A DNA stretch of 54,345 bases from an uncultured SAR86 cluster bacterium (lineage in GTDB: Bacteria; Pseudomonadota; Gammaproteobacteria; Magnimaribacterales; D2472), in assembly GCA_902547295.1 (NCBI GenBank), contig CACCNJ010000009.1:1-54345 (forward strand), given 5' to 3'. Under the pieces are notes generated by a model, which did not search any database, was not told the origin of the DNA, and saw only the letters and a program-made list of their open reading frames with translations. Numbering within the stretch: position 1 is the stretch's first letter; the number at the start of each line of letters is the position of its first letter. Position numbers and translations under genes: made by a program. This document shows, in pieces, positions 27,260 to 35,963 of this stretch.

Positions 27260-28507
27260 TTGAATAAATCAAAACTATCTAGAGAAATTAAAGCTTGGAT
27301 ATCATACGATCTAGGTAACTCAGCTTTTGCAACTACTGTTTTAGCAGCATTTTTTCCTATTTTTTATAATCAATATTGGGCAACTACATTAGACTCTACT
27401 TTATCAGCAGAGTATTTAAGTTGGACTCTTGTAATCTCAAACCTCACTTTATTATTCACCGCACCTCTCATAGGAGCCATAACTGATATAAGTAAGTCTA
27501 CTAAATTGATGTTTATATCAATGGTTTCAATATCCATTATTTGCGTTGGTTTATTATATTTTTTACAAGTTGGGTCTTGGTTATATGCTTTAGTATTTTT
27601 TGGTATCGCTAACTATTTCTTTTCTGCTTCAAACGTTCTTTATGACAAAATTTTAGTTCAAATAGCATCTCCTGATTTATTTTCAAAAATTTCAGGTTAC
27701 GGGTATGCCTGGGGATATTTTGGAGGAGGGTTACTTTTTCTTGTAAATGCTTTGATGAGCCTTTATCCAGAAATGTTTGGATTGAGCTCTCAAGCTGATG
27801 CAATAAGATGGTCATTTATTACAGTATCTGTATGGTGGACAATATTCCTATTACCTCTGTCAATTACATACAAAGAAAGAGTTGTTAATTCATCACAAAG
27901 GGTACTTAAGGACTCTTTTAGAAATTTTGTTAATACTCTTAAATCTGTTTCAGAGTATAGAAATGCATTTGTATTTTTGATTGCCTTTTTTCTATTTATA
28001 GATGGCGTTCATACTGTTATCGCACTTGCTTCCACCTTTGCTATAAATCTAGGTCTTGATACAAGCTCAATTATTATGGCTTTAATTTTAGTTCAATTTG
28101 TAGCATTCCCATCAACATTGATGTGGTCATTTGTCGCTGAAAAGTATGGAGATAAATTAGTAATAAATATAACGATCATTATCTACATCATATTGATTTT
28201 ATATTCATTTAATTTATCTGATGGAATTGAATTTTATATTCTTGCAGGATTAATAGGTTTTATTCAAGGAGGCATTCAAGGAAGTTCTCGTAGCTTGTTT
28301 GCTAAGTTAATTCCATCTGATAAAGCAGGAGCATTTTTTGGTTTGTTCAACACCTTTGGAAAGGCTGCAGCATTTATAGGTCCAGCACTTATAGGCATTT
28401 TCTTAGCAGTTTTTAAAGATACAACATTAATGCTTTTGCCTTTATTAATTTTATTTGTATTAGGGATTGTTGTTTTATATTTTGTTGATACCGATGAAGT
28501 TATTTAG
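27260..28507 (+). CDS. MFS transporter, UMF1 (Atg22-like) family
   Basis: Inner-membrane major-facilitator protein, 415 residues, about 12 membrane segments. The opening IKAWISYDLGNSAFATTVLAAFFPIFY and the central GYGYAWGYFGGGLLFL are typical of the UMF1/Atg22-like group, often thought to export amino acids or other small metabolites. C-terminal GGIQGSSRSLFAKLIPSDKAGAFFGLF is also typical. A TTG start at 27260 is used here; no upstream in-frame ATG is better. Overlaps the next small gene by 14 bases. Confidence 0.85.
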   Translation: MNKSKLSREIKAWISYDLGNSAFATTVLAAFFPIFYNQYWATTLDSTLSAEYLSWTLVISNLTLLFTAPLIGAITDISKSTKLMFISMVSISIICVGLLYFLQVGSWLYALVFFGIANYFFSASNVLYDKILVQIASPDLFSKISGYGYAWGYFGGGLLFLVNALMSLYPEMFGLSSQADAIRWSFITVSVWWTIFLLPLSITYKERVVNSSQRVLKDSFRNFVNTLKSVSEYRNAFVFLIAFFLFIDGVHTVIALASTFAINLGLDTSSIIMALILVQFVAFPSTLMWSFVAEKYGDKLVINITIIIYIILILYSFNLSDGIEFYILAGLIGFIQGGIQGSSRSLFAKLIPSDKAGAFFGLFNTFGKAAAFIGPALIGIFLAVFKDTTLMLLPLLILFVLGIVVLYFVDTDEVI

Positions 28508-28679
28508 TACAAAATCAATAATTTTTTATAGCATATTAGGAGCAATAACAGCCTTTGTAATCGCTCCATTTATAAGAAGTCTTATTGATTTTAGTACTGG
28601 CATTGAGTTACTTATCACCACAGCAATAATAATCCCAATGTATGCTGTCATCACAAGATTATTAAAAAAGTATCTTTAA
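28494..28679 (+). CDS. Small two-helix membrane protein
   Basis: 61 residues starting MKLFSTKSIIFYSILG; two hydrophobic segments (about 7-24 and 34-52) and a basic C-terminus (RLLKKYL). The ATG at 28494 lies in the last codons of the MFS gene, so the two are coupled. Overlaps the convergent glycerophosphodiesterase gene by 4 bases. Not recognised. Confidence 0.65.
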   Translation: MKLFSTKSIIFYSILGAITAFVIAPFIRSLIDFSTGIELLITTAIIIPMYAVITRLLKKYL

Positions 28680-29410
28680 GATTTTTGAAGTGTCTCAAAT
28701 AGAAGTTTTGGTTTGTCAGTAATTATTCCATCAACTTTAAGATCGATTAAATAATTGAATGTTTTAACATCATTAATTGTCCATACCATTATTTTGATTC
28801 CTTTTGATTTTAAGTAGTTAACAAATCTTTTTGTCACAATTCTTACTCCGTAATATCTAATAGGTATTTGAAGACAATCACCAGGAATGATTCCACTATA
28901 GATGCGAAAACTCGACATCAGCGTTTTGGCAACCTCATTGGGGCCCATAGATATGCACAAATGCGGATGAGTTGATCTTACATTATTTAATCTTTCGCTA
29001 TTAAAACTTGCCACACATACTCTTTCAGAGGCGTTTGATTTCGAAATAACTTCTAATGCAGGATCTACAACTTCGTCTGTTTTAAAATCTATTTGAAATG
29101 AAGTTGAAGGAAATATATTTAAAGCATCTACTAATTTAGGAATCTTATGATCACCAAATATTCTCAAATCATCAATTTCTTTACTAGAGAGGCTATCAAA
29201 TTTAAAAGGCAAATCACAGATTCTTTTAAGATCATTATCATGAAAAATATATGGGATACCATCTGAGGACACTTGAACATCAGTTTCAATGAATTTACAA
29301 CCTAAAGATATTGAGTATTCAAAAGATTCAAGAGTATTTTCTGCTGCTTCTTCAGCTCCACCTCTGTGAGCAAGAACCTCAAGGCCATCATATTTTAGAT
29401 AAGTCTTCAT
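28676..29410 (-). CDS. ugpQ: Glycerophosphodiester phosphodiesterase
   Basis: Hydrolyses glycerophosphodiesters to glycerol-3-phosphate and an alcohol. 244 residues forming a TIM barrel with the GDPD signatures LAHRGGAEEAAENTLESF (His15, Arg16), IETDVQ (Glu42, Asp44), IFHDNDLKR (His57) and the C-terminal GIKIMVWTINDV...GIITDKP. No signal peptide, so cytoplasmic like UgpQ. It adds lipid-derived phosphorus recycling to the region. Divergent from the acyltransferase gene with 64 bp between. Confidence 0.92.
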   Translation of the reverse strand: MKTYLKYDGLEVLAHRGGAEEAAENTLESFEYSISLGCKFIETDVQVSSDGIPYIFHDNDLKRICDLPFKFDSLSSKEIDDLRIFGDHKIPKLVDALNIFPSTSFQIDFKTDEVVDPALEVISKSNASERVCVASFNSERLNNVRSTHPHLCISMGPNEVAKTLMSSFRIYSGIIPGDCLQIPIRYYGVRIVTKRFVNYLKSKGIKIMVWTINDVKTFNYLIDLKVDGIITDKPKLLFETLQKS

Positions 29411-29474
29411 TAATCGATATTGTATACGTTAATATTGTAAAATATGTCTCTTTAATGCGAAGTTAACTATTTCA

Positions 29475-30584
29475 GTGAATAAATTTGATTCTATAAGACC
29501 TTATCACGACGATGAAGTTCATCAAGTTTTGATAAACCTATCTAACAACAGAAGATTCTTAAAAATGCTTTTTTCTACTGGTAGGTTTAATAAAATAAGT
29601 TATCTACCTTTTTCAAGAAAAATTCTTAGCTTTGTTTTTAAAAATAAAATAAAAAATATAAAAAGTGTCAGCCAGTATCAAGATGTATTTGAAGCAGTAG
29701 TCTCTGAGGTAATAAAGATTTCAATAAATAAATTTTCGATATCTGGTATTGAAAATTTAGATATTAATAAAGGATATCTATTTGTAGCAAATCACAGAGA
29801 TATAACCCTCGATTCAGCATTACTTAATTTTTCATTACATAAAAACAAATTTAATACCACTTATAATGCAGTTGGTAATAATTTATTGAGTGAGAAGTGG
29901 GCATCAGATCTTATGCGATTGAATAAAAGCTTTATTATTGATAGAAGTGATAAATCAAAAAGAGATATATATAAAAGCTTAAATCTAGCATCAGAATTTA
30001 TATTCAACACAATAGTAAATAATAATGATTCTATTTGGATTGCCCAAAAACAGGGCAGATCTAAAGATGGCAATGATTACACAGACCCGTCTGTAATTAA
30101 AATGATACATTTAAACGCAAGAAAGAGATTGCCTGTTAATGATTACCTCAACAGCCTAAATGTTATTCCAGTTTCAATATCTTATGAAAAAGATCCTAAT
30201 GATCTCCTCAAAGCTAAAGAGATGTACCTAACAGACCTTAATCAAAAATATACAAAAGAAAGAAAAGAGGACATGGAAAGTATTTTTCTAGGCATTAGTG
30301 GCTTTAAAGGAAATGTCCATTTAAATATTGGAAAAGTAATGCATTTTTATATAGATTCATATGAAGAATGTTCTGATCAAATTACTGAAGCTATAAAGCA
30401 ATCGTATTATTTACATTCTACAAATTATGCTGCTGCAGTAATTCAAGGAAAACCAAATAAAAACGACAGATTTTCACCGGAAGAAATTAATGATTCAATA
30501 GAGTATCTTGAAAATAGAATGACCCTCATACCAGAAGATATGAGACCATATTTCCTTAATCAATATTCAAATCCTGTTTTGTAG
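29475..30584 (+). CDS. PlsC-type 1-acylglycerol-3-phosphate acyltransferase-like protein
   Basis: Glycerophospholipid acyltransferase fold, 369 residues from a GTG start. The catalytic motif is ANHRDITLDSAL (His107, Asp109/Asp113), and WIAQKQGRSKDG matches the phosphate-binding motif III where EGTRS is usual. The longer N- and C-terminal parts resemble a bacterial subgroup distinct from PlsC proper. It might acylate lysophospholipid or glycerol-3-phosphate, which suits its position next to a glycerophosphodiesterase. No signal peptide is evident. Confidence 0.78.
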   Translation: MNKFDSIRPYHDDEVHQVLINLSNNRRFLKMLFSTGRFNKISYLPFSRKILSFVFKNKIKNIKSVSQYQDVFEAVVSEVIKISINKFSISGIENLDINKGYLFVANHRDITLDSALLNFSLHKNKFNTTYNAVGNNLLSEKWASDLMRLNKSFIIDRSDKSKRDIYKSLNLASEFIFNTIVNNNDSIWIAQKQGRSKDGNDYTDPSVIKMIHLNARKRLPVNDYLNSLNVIPVSISYEKDPNDLLKAKEMYLTDLNQKYTKERKEDMESIFLGISGFKGNVHLNIGKVMHFYIDSYEECSDQITEAIKQSYYLHSTNYAAAVIQGKPNKNDRFSPEEINDSIEYLENRMTLIPEDMRPYFLNQYSNPVL

Positions 30585-30616
30585 GCGTATATTCAGTATT
30601 AATTAATAAAAGAAAC

Positions 30617-30653
30617 AAAAAAAAGAGAAGAGCTACTTTCGTAACTCTTCTCT
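30617..30653 (-). terminator. Terminator of the torF-glnK-amtB operon
   Basis: Stem of 9 bp (30624-30632 with 30645-30653) extended by 3 more pairs after one mismatch, with a 4-base loop. On the minus strand it is followed by eight T, so it terminates amtB transcription 60 bases after the stop. On the plus strand the hairpin is followed by A residues, so it is a poor terminator for the acyltransferase. Confidence 0.8.
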
Positions 30654-30713
30654 AAAAAATTTAATCTTATGACTTAGTTATTGGGGGAGCACTATGACGT
30701 CATTACAATTAAA

Positions 30714-31976
30714 TTATTTAAACTCCGGATAAGCTTCTATACCTACCTCAGAGATATCGAGACCAGCTTCTTGTTCAGCATCTGATGCTCTAATTGGCAT
30801 TACCGTGTTGATAACATATATTGTTCCTAGACTTGCTAAATAAGTAAATGCAGCAATCATAACAACACCTGTAAGTTGCCCTATAAATGAAGCGCCACCT
30901 GTTAGTGCAACTACAAGAACACCATAAATACCAACTGTTCCGTGAGCTGATATTGCGCCCACAGGGTCATCCACGCCAGCTTTTTCAAGAAATACAATTG
31001 AAAAGTAAACTATAGCTCCACCAATAGCACCAACTATTACAGCAGTACCTCCAGCAGGACTTAGTGGGTCAGCTGTAATTGAGACTAAACCAGCAATAGC
31101 TCCATTTATTGCCATTGTTACATCCATTTTACCTGTCATGAACAAACTCATGAAAAGTGCAGCTAAAACTCCGCCAGCTGCAGCCATATTTGTGTTTAAG
31201 AACACTTGGCTAACTGCAGTAGCACTGCTTACTTCAGAAACTTTTAGCTCAGAACCACCATTGAATCCAAACCAACCTAACCATAAAATCCATGCACCAA
31301 GAGCGGCCATTGGAATATTTGATCCAGGCATTGGGTTTGGTGTTCCATCGTAGGCGTATTTACCATTCCTTGGTCCTAACACAGTTACAACTGCCATTGC
31401 GGCTGCTGCACCACAAAGGTGAACAGTTCCTGATCCAGCATAATCTGAATATGAAATACCTAATGATTCAAATCCACCGCCCCAGTTCCAAAATCCTTGA
31501 GTTGGATATATAAAACCAGTTAAAACAACAGCAAATAAAAAGAAAGGTAACATCTTCATTCTTCCAGCAACAGCTCCTGATACAATTGACATAGCAGTTG
31601 CAACAAATACTACTTGGAAAAAGAAGTCAGCTTGATGAGAATAATACCCAACAAAATCTCCGCCTTCTACTGAACCATCTGATCCATACATCATAGGATC
31701 AGCCTCTGTAGCCATTGATAATGACCATGAACTGCTAATGTTAGGTAGTAAACCTCCTAAATAGCTATCTCCAGAGTACATGAGTGCAAAACCACAGATC
31801 AAATACATAATACATGCGATTGAATATAGACCTAGGTTTTTCGTAACAATTTCAGATACATCCTTTTTTTGAACCATCCCTGCTTCAAGCATTGTAAAAC
31901 CAGCCGCCATCCACATAACAAGGGCGCCTGCCATTACTGCATAGAATGTATCTAAAGCAAATTTAATTTCTTCCAT
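30714..31976 (-). CDS. amtB: Ammonium transporter
   Basis: Trimeric inner-membrane ammonium channel, 420 residues with about 11 membrane segments. Signatures: MWMAAGFTMLEAGMVQKKD, DYAGSGTVHLCGAAAA (first pore His), AAGGVLAAL and GAISAHGTVGIYGVL (second pore His). It has an N-terminal AGFTMLEAG without the cleaved signal of E. coli AmtB. Starts 20 bases after glnK, with an AAAGGAGAG ribosome site, as last gene of a sigma-54-type operon. Blocked by GlnK under nitrogen sufficiency in known systems. Confidence 0.95.
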   Translation of the reverse strand: MEEIKFALDTFYAVMAGALVMWMAAGFTMLEAGMVQKKDVSEIVTKNLGLYSIACIMYLICGFALMYSGDSYLGGLLPNISSSWSLSMATEADPMMYGSDGSVEGGDFVGYYSHQADFFFQVVFVATAMSIVSGAVAGRMKMLPFFLFAVVLTGFIYPTQGFWNWGGGFESLGISYSDYAGSGTVHLCGAAAAMAVVTVLGPRNGKYAYDGTPNPMPGSNIPMAALGAWILWLGWFGFNGGSELKVSEVSSATAVSQVFLNTNMAAAGGVLAALFMSLFMTGKMDVTMAINGAIAGLVSITADPLSPAGGTAVIVGAIGGAIVYFSIVFLEKAGVDDPVGAISAHGTVGIYGVLVVALTGGASFIGQLTGVVMIAAFTYLASLGTIYVINTVMPIRASDAEQEAGLDISEVGIEAYPEFK

Positions 31977-31996
31977 TTTTTCTCTCCTTTAAATAT

Positions 31997-32335
31997 TTAA
32001 ATAGCATCAGAACCAGTTTCACCTGTTCTGATCCTTACAATTTCTTCAATGTTTGTCACAAATATTTTCCCATCTCCAATTTTTCCTGTTGAAGCTGATT
32101 TTGTGATAGTTTCTATTACAGATCCAACATTTTCATCATCGATAAGAATATCAAGTTTCATTTTAGGTAATGTATCAACAGAATATTCAGCACCACGGTA
32201 AAGCTCTGTATGACCTTTTTGTCTTCCATATCCTTTAACTTCAGATACGGTGAGACCGATTACACCAGATTCTACAAGAGATTCTCTTACCTCTTGCAGT
32301 TTGAAAGGCTTGATTATTGCGCTAACAAGCTTCAT
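31997..32335 (-). CDS. glnK: PII nitrogen regulatory protein
   Basis: 112-residue signal protein that binds ATP/ADP and 2-oxoglutarate and gates AmtB. Start [20 protein letters not shown]-loop with the uridylylation site Tyr51 in [10 protein letters not shown]-loop [13 protein letters not shown] and C-loop RIRTGETG are all present. Lies 5 bases after torF and 20 before amtB. Confidence 0.95.
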   Translation of the reverse strand: MKLVSAIIKPFKLQEVRESLVESGVIGLTVSEVKGYGRQKGHTELYRGAEYSVDTLPKMKLDILIDDENVGSVIETITKSASTGKIGDGKIFVTNIEEIVRIRTGETGSDAI

Positions 32336-32340
32336 AGAAC

Positions 32341-32937
32341 TTATAAGCTTGCTGATACTGAGAAAACAAATGCATCTTCATCAGCACCGTATCCATCATC
32401 AGAAAAATCTGAGTATGTTAATGCACAATCATATGATCCACATGAAAACCCATAGGATATCCCAAAGTTATCACCGTAATCATCATATTGACCGAAAGAT
32501 ACACCAACAGGTCCAATACCATATGAAACTTCGGTATAGTCTGGAGCACCATCAACACCTGATGCATATGTAAGACCAAGGTCACCCATACTCAAACCAA
32601 CATAGATTTCTTCAAAATCTAAGTCAGCATCGTTTTCAGGATATCTGTATTCGATGTAACCAATATCTACACCAACACCACCAACTTCAAAACCATATCC
32701 AAAATATAGATCTAGCTCTGAACCAGCGCCTGGATCATAATTAAAGTTAACATTTGATCCCCATAATCCTGCATAGAAACCACCATCAGAAGCATAATCA
32801 AATCCACCTTGGACAGCAGGTCCATCGGATTGAGTCATTCCTCTCCAAATATAATCGCTTGCAAAGCTTACATTTGCACTAACTGATGCAAAAGTAGGCA
32901 ATGAAACCATTGTTAATAAAAGTAATAATTTTTTCAT
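32341..32937 (-). CDS. TorF-family putative porin
   Basis: 198-residue outer-membrane barrel candidate. Signal peptide [21 protein letters not shown], then the family hallmark [29 protein letters not shown], aromatic-alternating strands and a C-terminal FVFSVSASL. Very acidic (many Asp/Tyr). The family is repeatedly found ahead of glnK-amtB, suggesting it admits ammonium or another nitrogen solute across the outer membrane; this is an inference. Strong AAAGGAGAT ribosome site. First gene of the operon. Confidence 0.85.
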   Translation of the reverse strand: MKKLLLLLTMVSLPTFASVSANVSFASDYIWRGMTQSDGPAVQGGFDYASDGGFYAGLWGSNVNFNYDPGAGSELDLYFGYGFEVGGVGVDIGYIEYRYPENDADLDFEEIYVGLSMGDLGLTYASGVDGAPDYTEVSYGIGPVGVSFGQYDDYGDNFGISYGFSCGSYDCALTYSDFSDDGYGADEDAFVFSVSASL

Positions 32938-32975
32938 TCGATATCTCCTTTAAAATATATACTCATTAATATATA

Positions 32976-32992
32976 TGCAATTGATGTGCCAA
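32976..32992 (-). promoter_or_regulatory. Sigma-54 (RpoN) promoter of torF-glnK-amtB
   Basis: On the minus strand TTGGCAC (32992-32986) is followed by five bases and TTGCA (32980-32976). This matches the -24/-12 consensus YTGGCACG-N4-TTGCW at all key bases except the G after GGCAC, with exact spacing. Predicted start near 32965, giving a leader of about 28 bases that contains the AAAGGAG ribosome site. No clear NtrC enhancer palindrome is seen upstream. Confidence 0.85.
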
Positions 32993-33055
32993 TTATGTAA
33001 TTATTTTATTTATATAAAAAAAAGTTATAATTTTTACTTAATTAAAGGAGTAAAT

Positions 33056-33826
33056 ATGGATCTAAATAATAAAGTAGCATTAGTCACAGGTGGAGCTTCT
33101 GGATTAGGACAGGCTACTGTAGAAGCTTATGTGGCCAAAGGAGCAAAAGTAGTCATATTAGACATAAATGAAGATAAGGCTCTAGAGATAATAAACAATT
33201 TAGGTGAAGACAAAGTTATGTTTATATCAACTGATATTATGAAAGAGGATCCAGTAGTGGAGGCTATAAATAAAATTAAAGATAATTTTGGAGGACTACA
33301 TATTGCAGTCAATTGTGCTGGAACTGGATATCCAGGAAGAATCTTAGGTAAAGAAGCACCTCATCCATTAGATGCCTTCCAATTTATTGTTAATTTAAAC
33401 CTTGTTGGTACTTTTAACGTTATGAGAATAGCAGCTGAATTAATGGATAAAAATGAACCAGATCAAAAAGGTGAAAAGGGAGTTATTATCAATACAGCTT
33501 CTATAGCAGGTATTGAGGGTCAAATTGGTCAATCAGCATATAGTGCATCTAAAGCAGGTGTTATTGGATTGACTATTACTGCTGCTAGAGATCTAGCAAG
33601 ACATGCCATAAGAGTATGTACGATTGCTCCAGGAATTTTTGATACTCCACTTATGCAATTAGCACCAGATAAGGTAAGAGATCCTTTATTAGAATCTACT
33701 CAATTTCCTCATAGATTTGGGCAGCCAAATGAATTTGCAGATTTGGCAGTTCATATTGTAGAAAATACATACCTAAATGGTGAGACAATTAGGTTAGATT
33801 CTGGAATGAGAATGAAACCAAGATAA
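33056..33826 (+). CDS. Short-chain dehydrogenase (HSD10 / 3-hydroxyacyl-CoA dehydrogenase type 2-like)
   Basis: NAD(P)-dependent oxidoreductase, 256 residues from the ATG at 33056, which has AAAGGAG 5 bases upstream; a longer upstream frame lacks one. Rossmann TGGASGLG (11-18), NCAG, catalytic Ser in INTASIAG, and YSASK. The PHPLDAFQFIVNLNLVGTFNV and APGIFDTPL segments match the type-2 3-hydroxyacyl-CoA dehydrogenase subgroup, so a role in fatty-acid or branched-chain breakdown is likely. Convergent with a small membrane gene one base away. Confidence 0.85.
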   Translation: MDLNNKVALVTGGASGLGQATVEAYVAKGAKVVILDINEDKALEIINNLGEDKVMFISTDIMKEDPVVEAINKIKDNFGGLHIAVNCAGTGYPGRILGKEAPHPLDAFQFIVNLNLVGTFNVMRIAAELMDKNEPDQKGEKGVIINTASIAGIEGQIGQSAYSASKAGVIGLTITAARDLARHAIRVCTIAPGIFDTPLMQLAPDKVRDPLLESTQFPHRFGQPNEFADLAVHIVENTYLNGETIRLDSGMRMKPR

Positions 33827-33827
33827 A

Positions 33828-33959
33828 TTATTGAACAGTTACCCAGTATGTCATTGCGATAACAGCAACAATAATTAAAAACAAAATAACTTTAGCATCG
33901 CTTTTGCTATCAAGGTTTGCTTCTTCCGATTCATAGAATTCTTTATAGTCATCTTTCAT
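33828..33959 (-). CDS. Small single-pass membrane protein (43 aa)
   Basis: Found by hand on the minus strand. Acidic, soluble N-terminus MKDDYKEFYESEEANLD, then one helix (VILFLIIVAVIAMTYW). Ribosome site GGAGAA lies in the last codons of the upstream oxidoreductase gene, and the ATG is 2 bases after its stop, so it is the third gene of trxB-oxidoreductase-small protein. Function unknown. Confidence 0.7.
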   Translation of the reverse strand: MKDDYKEFYESEEANLDSKSDAKVILFLIIVAVIAMTYWVTVQ

Positions 33960-33961
33960 AT

Positions 33962-34945
33962 TTATTCTCCATGTTGTATTACAACTCTACCAATTTGGTC
34001 ACCTTTTAGAATTTTATCAATTTCTTCTTTAATTTCTGAAATTTTTACTATTTTCGTTTGATTTAAAAGATCAAGCGACCATTCATTTGATAATAATTCC
34101 CACAATTCTTTTTTTAGTTCTATGGATGATTCGGCTGAATCAATTCCACTTAATTGAATACCTCTTAAGATAAAAGGAAATACAGATGAAGAGAATTTTG
34201 GTCCAGCGACATTTCCACAGCATGAAATTACACCATGATTTGCAATCATTGTTAGCATTTTAGATAAAATTTCACCACCAACGGTATCTACCGCTGCAGA
34301 ATATTGAGCTTTATCCATAGGTTTTATAGGATCAGACATATATTCATTTCTGTCTAAAATTTCATTAGCTCCCATCATTTTAAGAGTATCGACTTGTGAA
34401 GATTTCCCTGAAATTGCATGAACTTCATATCCAATTTTTGAAAGTATTCCCACTGAAATTGAGCCAACACCACCTGTGGAACCAGATACTAAAACTGGAA
34501 GTTTTTTTGAACAGTCACCATCAACAATTTTTTTTATACATGCTGCAGCAGTAATACCAGCGGTTCCAAATGACATACACTTTATATGATCTAACTCAGA
34601 CGGCATTTTTATAACCCAATTGCTTGGAAGATGGACGATTTCTCCAAAACCTCCAAATTCAGACATTCCAATTTTATATCCTGTTGCAATAACATTATCA
34701 CCGACAGAAAAATCTGTTGTTGATGATTCAATTATTTCTCCGGCAACATCTATTCCAGGAACAAATGGATAAGAAGATGCTACGCCTTTTGCTCCGGATG
34801 CGGCGAGAGCATCTTTATAATTTAGAGATGAGTAGTGAACCTTTATTAATACTCGGCCTTGTTCAAGTTTTGGAATATCAATATCTTCTATTGAACCATT
34901 AAAATTTCCTTCGTTTTCTCTTACAAGATAACCTTTAAATTTCAT
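33962..34945 (-). CDS. MDR oxidoreductase, YhdH/AcuI-like
   Basis: Zinc-independent medium-chain reductase, 327 residues. Motifs: YSSLNYKDALAASG (37-50), PFVPGIDVAGEI, GGFGEIVHLPSNWVIKMP, the NADP loop SGSTGGVGS, and DTVGG. The family includes acryloyl-CoA reductase AcuI, used in DMSP catabolism by marine bacteria, and YhdH quinone oxidoreductases; which applies here cannot be decided by eye. Two bases after trxB, so co-transcribed. Confidence 0.82.
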   Translation of the reverse strand: MKFKGYLVRENEGNFNGSIEDIDIPKLEQGRVLIKVHYSSLNYKDALAASGAKGVASSYPFVPGIDVAGEIIESSTTDFSVGDNVIATGYKIGMSEFGGFGEIVHLPSNWVIKMPSELDHIKCMSFGTAGITAAACIKKIVDGDCSKKLPVLVSGSTGGVGSISVGILSKIGYEVHAISGKSSQVDTLKMMGANEILDRNEYMSDPIKPMDKAQYSAAVDTVGGEILSKMLTMIANHGVISCCGNVAGPKFSSSVFPFILRGIQLSGIDSAESSIELKKELWELLSNEWSLDLLNQTKIVKISEIKEEIDKILKGDQIGRVVIQHGE

Positions 34946-34947
34946 TA

Positions 34948-35925
<978 letters not shown>

Positions 35926-35963
35926 TTATGCCTATAATTAGACCAATAATTAGATATAGTTAA

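Noticed and set aside
30694-30732. 12-codon plus-strand ORF (MTSLQL...) behind a GGGGGAG ribosome-like site
   Set aside because: Too short to judge, runs into the amtB 3' end on the other strand, and no attenuator or regulated gene follows on the plus strand.
32210-32573. Plus-strand ORFs opposite glnK and torF (81 and 107 aa)
   Set aside because: They are antisense shadows of well-supported genes, with His-, Met- and Ser-rich low-complexity translations and no ribosome sites.
32975-33055. Extended N-terminus of the short-chain dehydrogenase
   Set aside because: It overlaps the sigma-54 promoter and leads to a non-family leader; the ATG at 33056 has AAAGGAG in front and begins right before the Rossmann fold.
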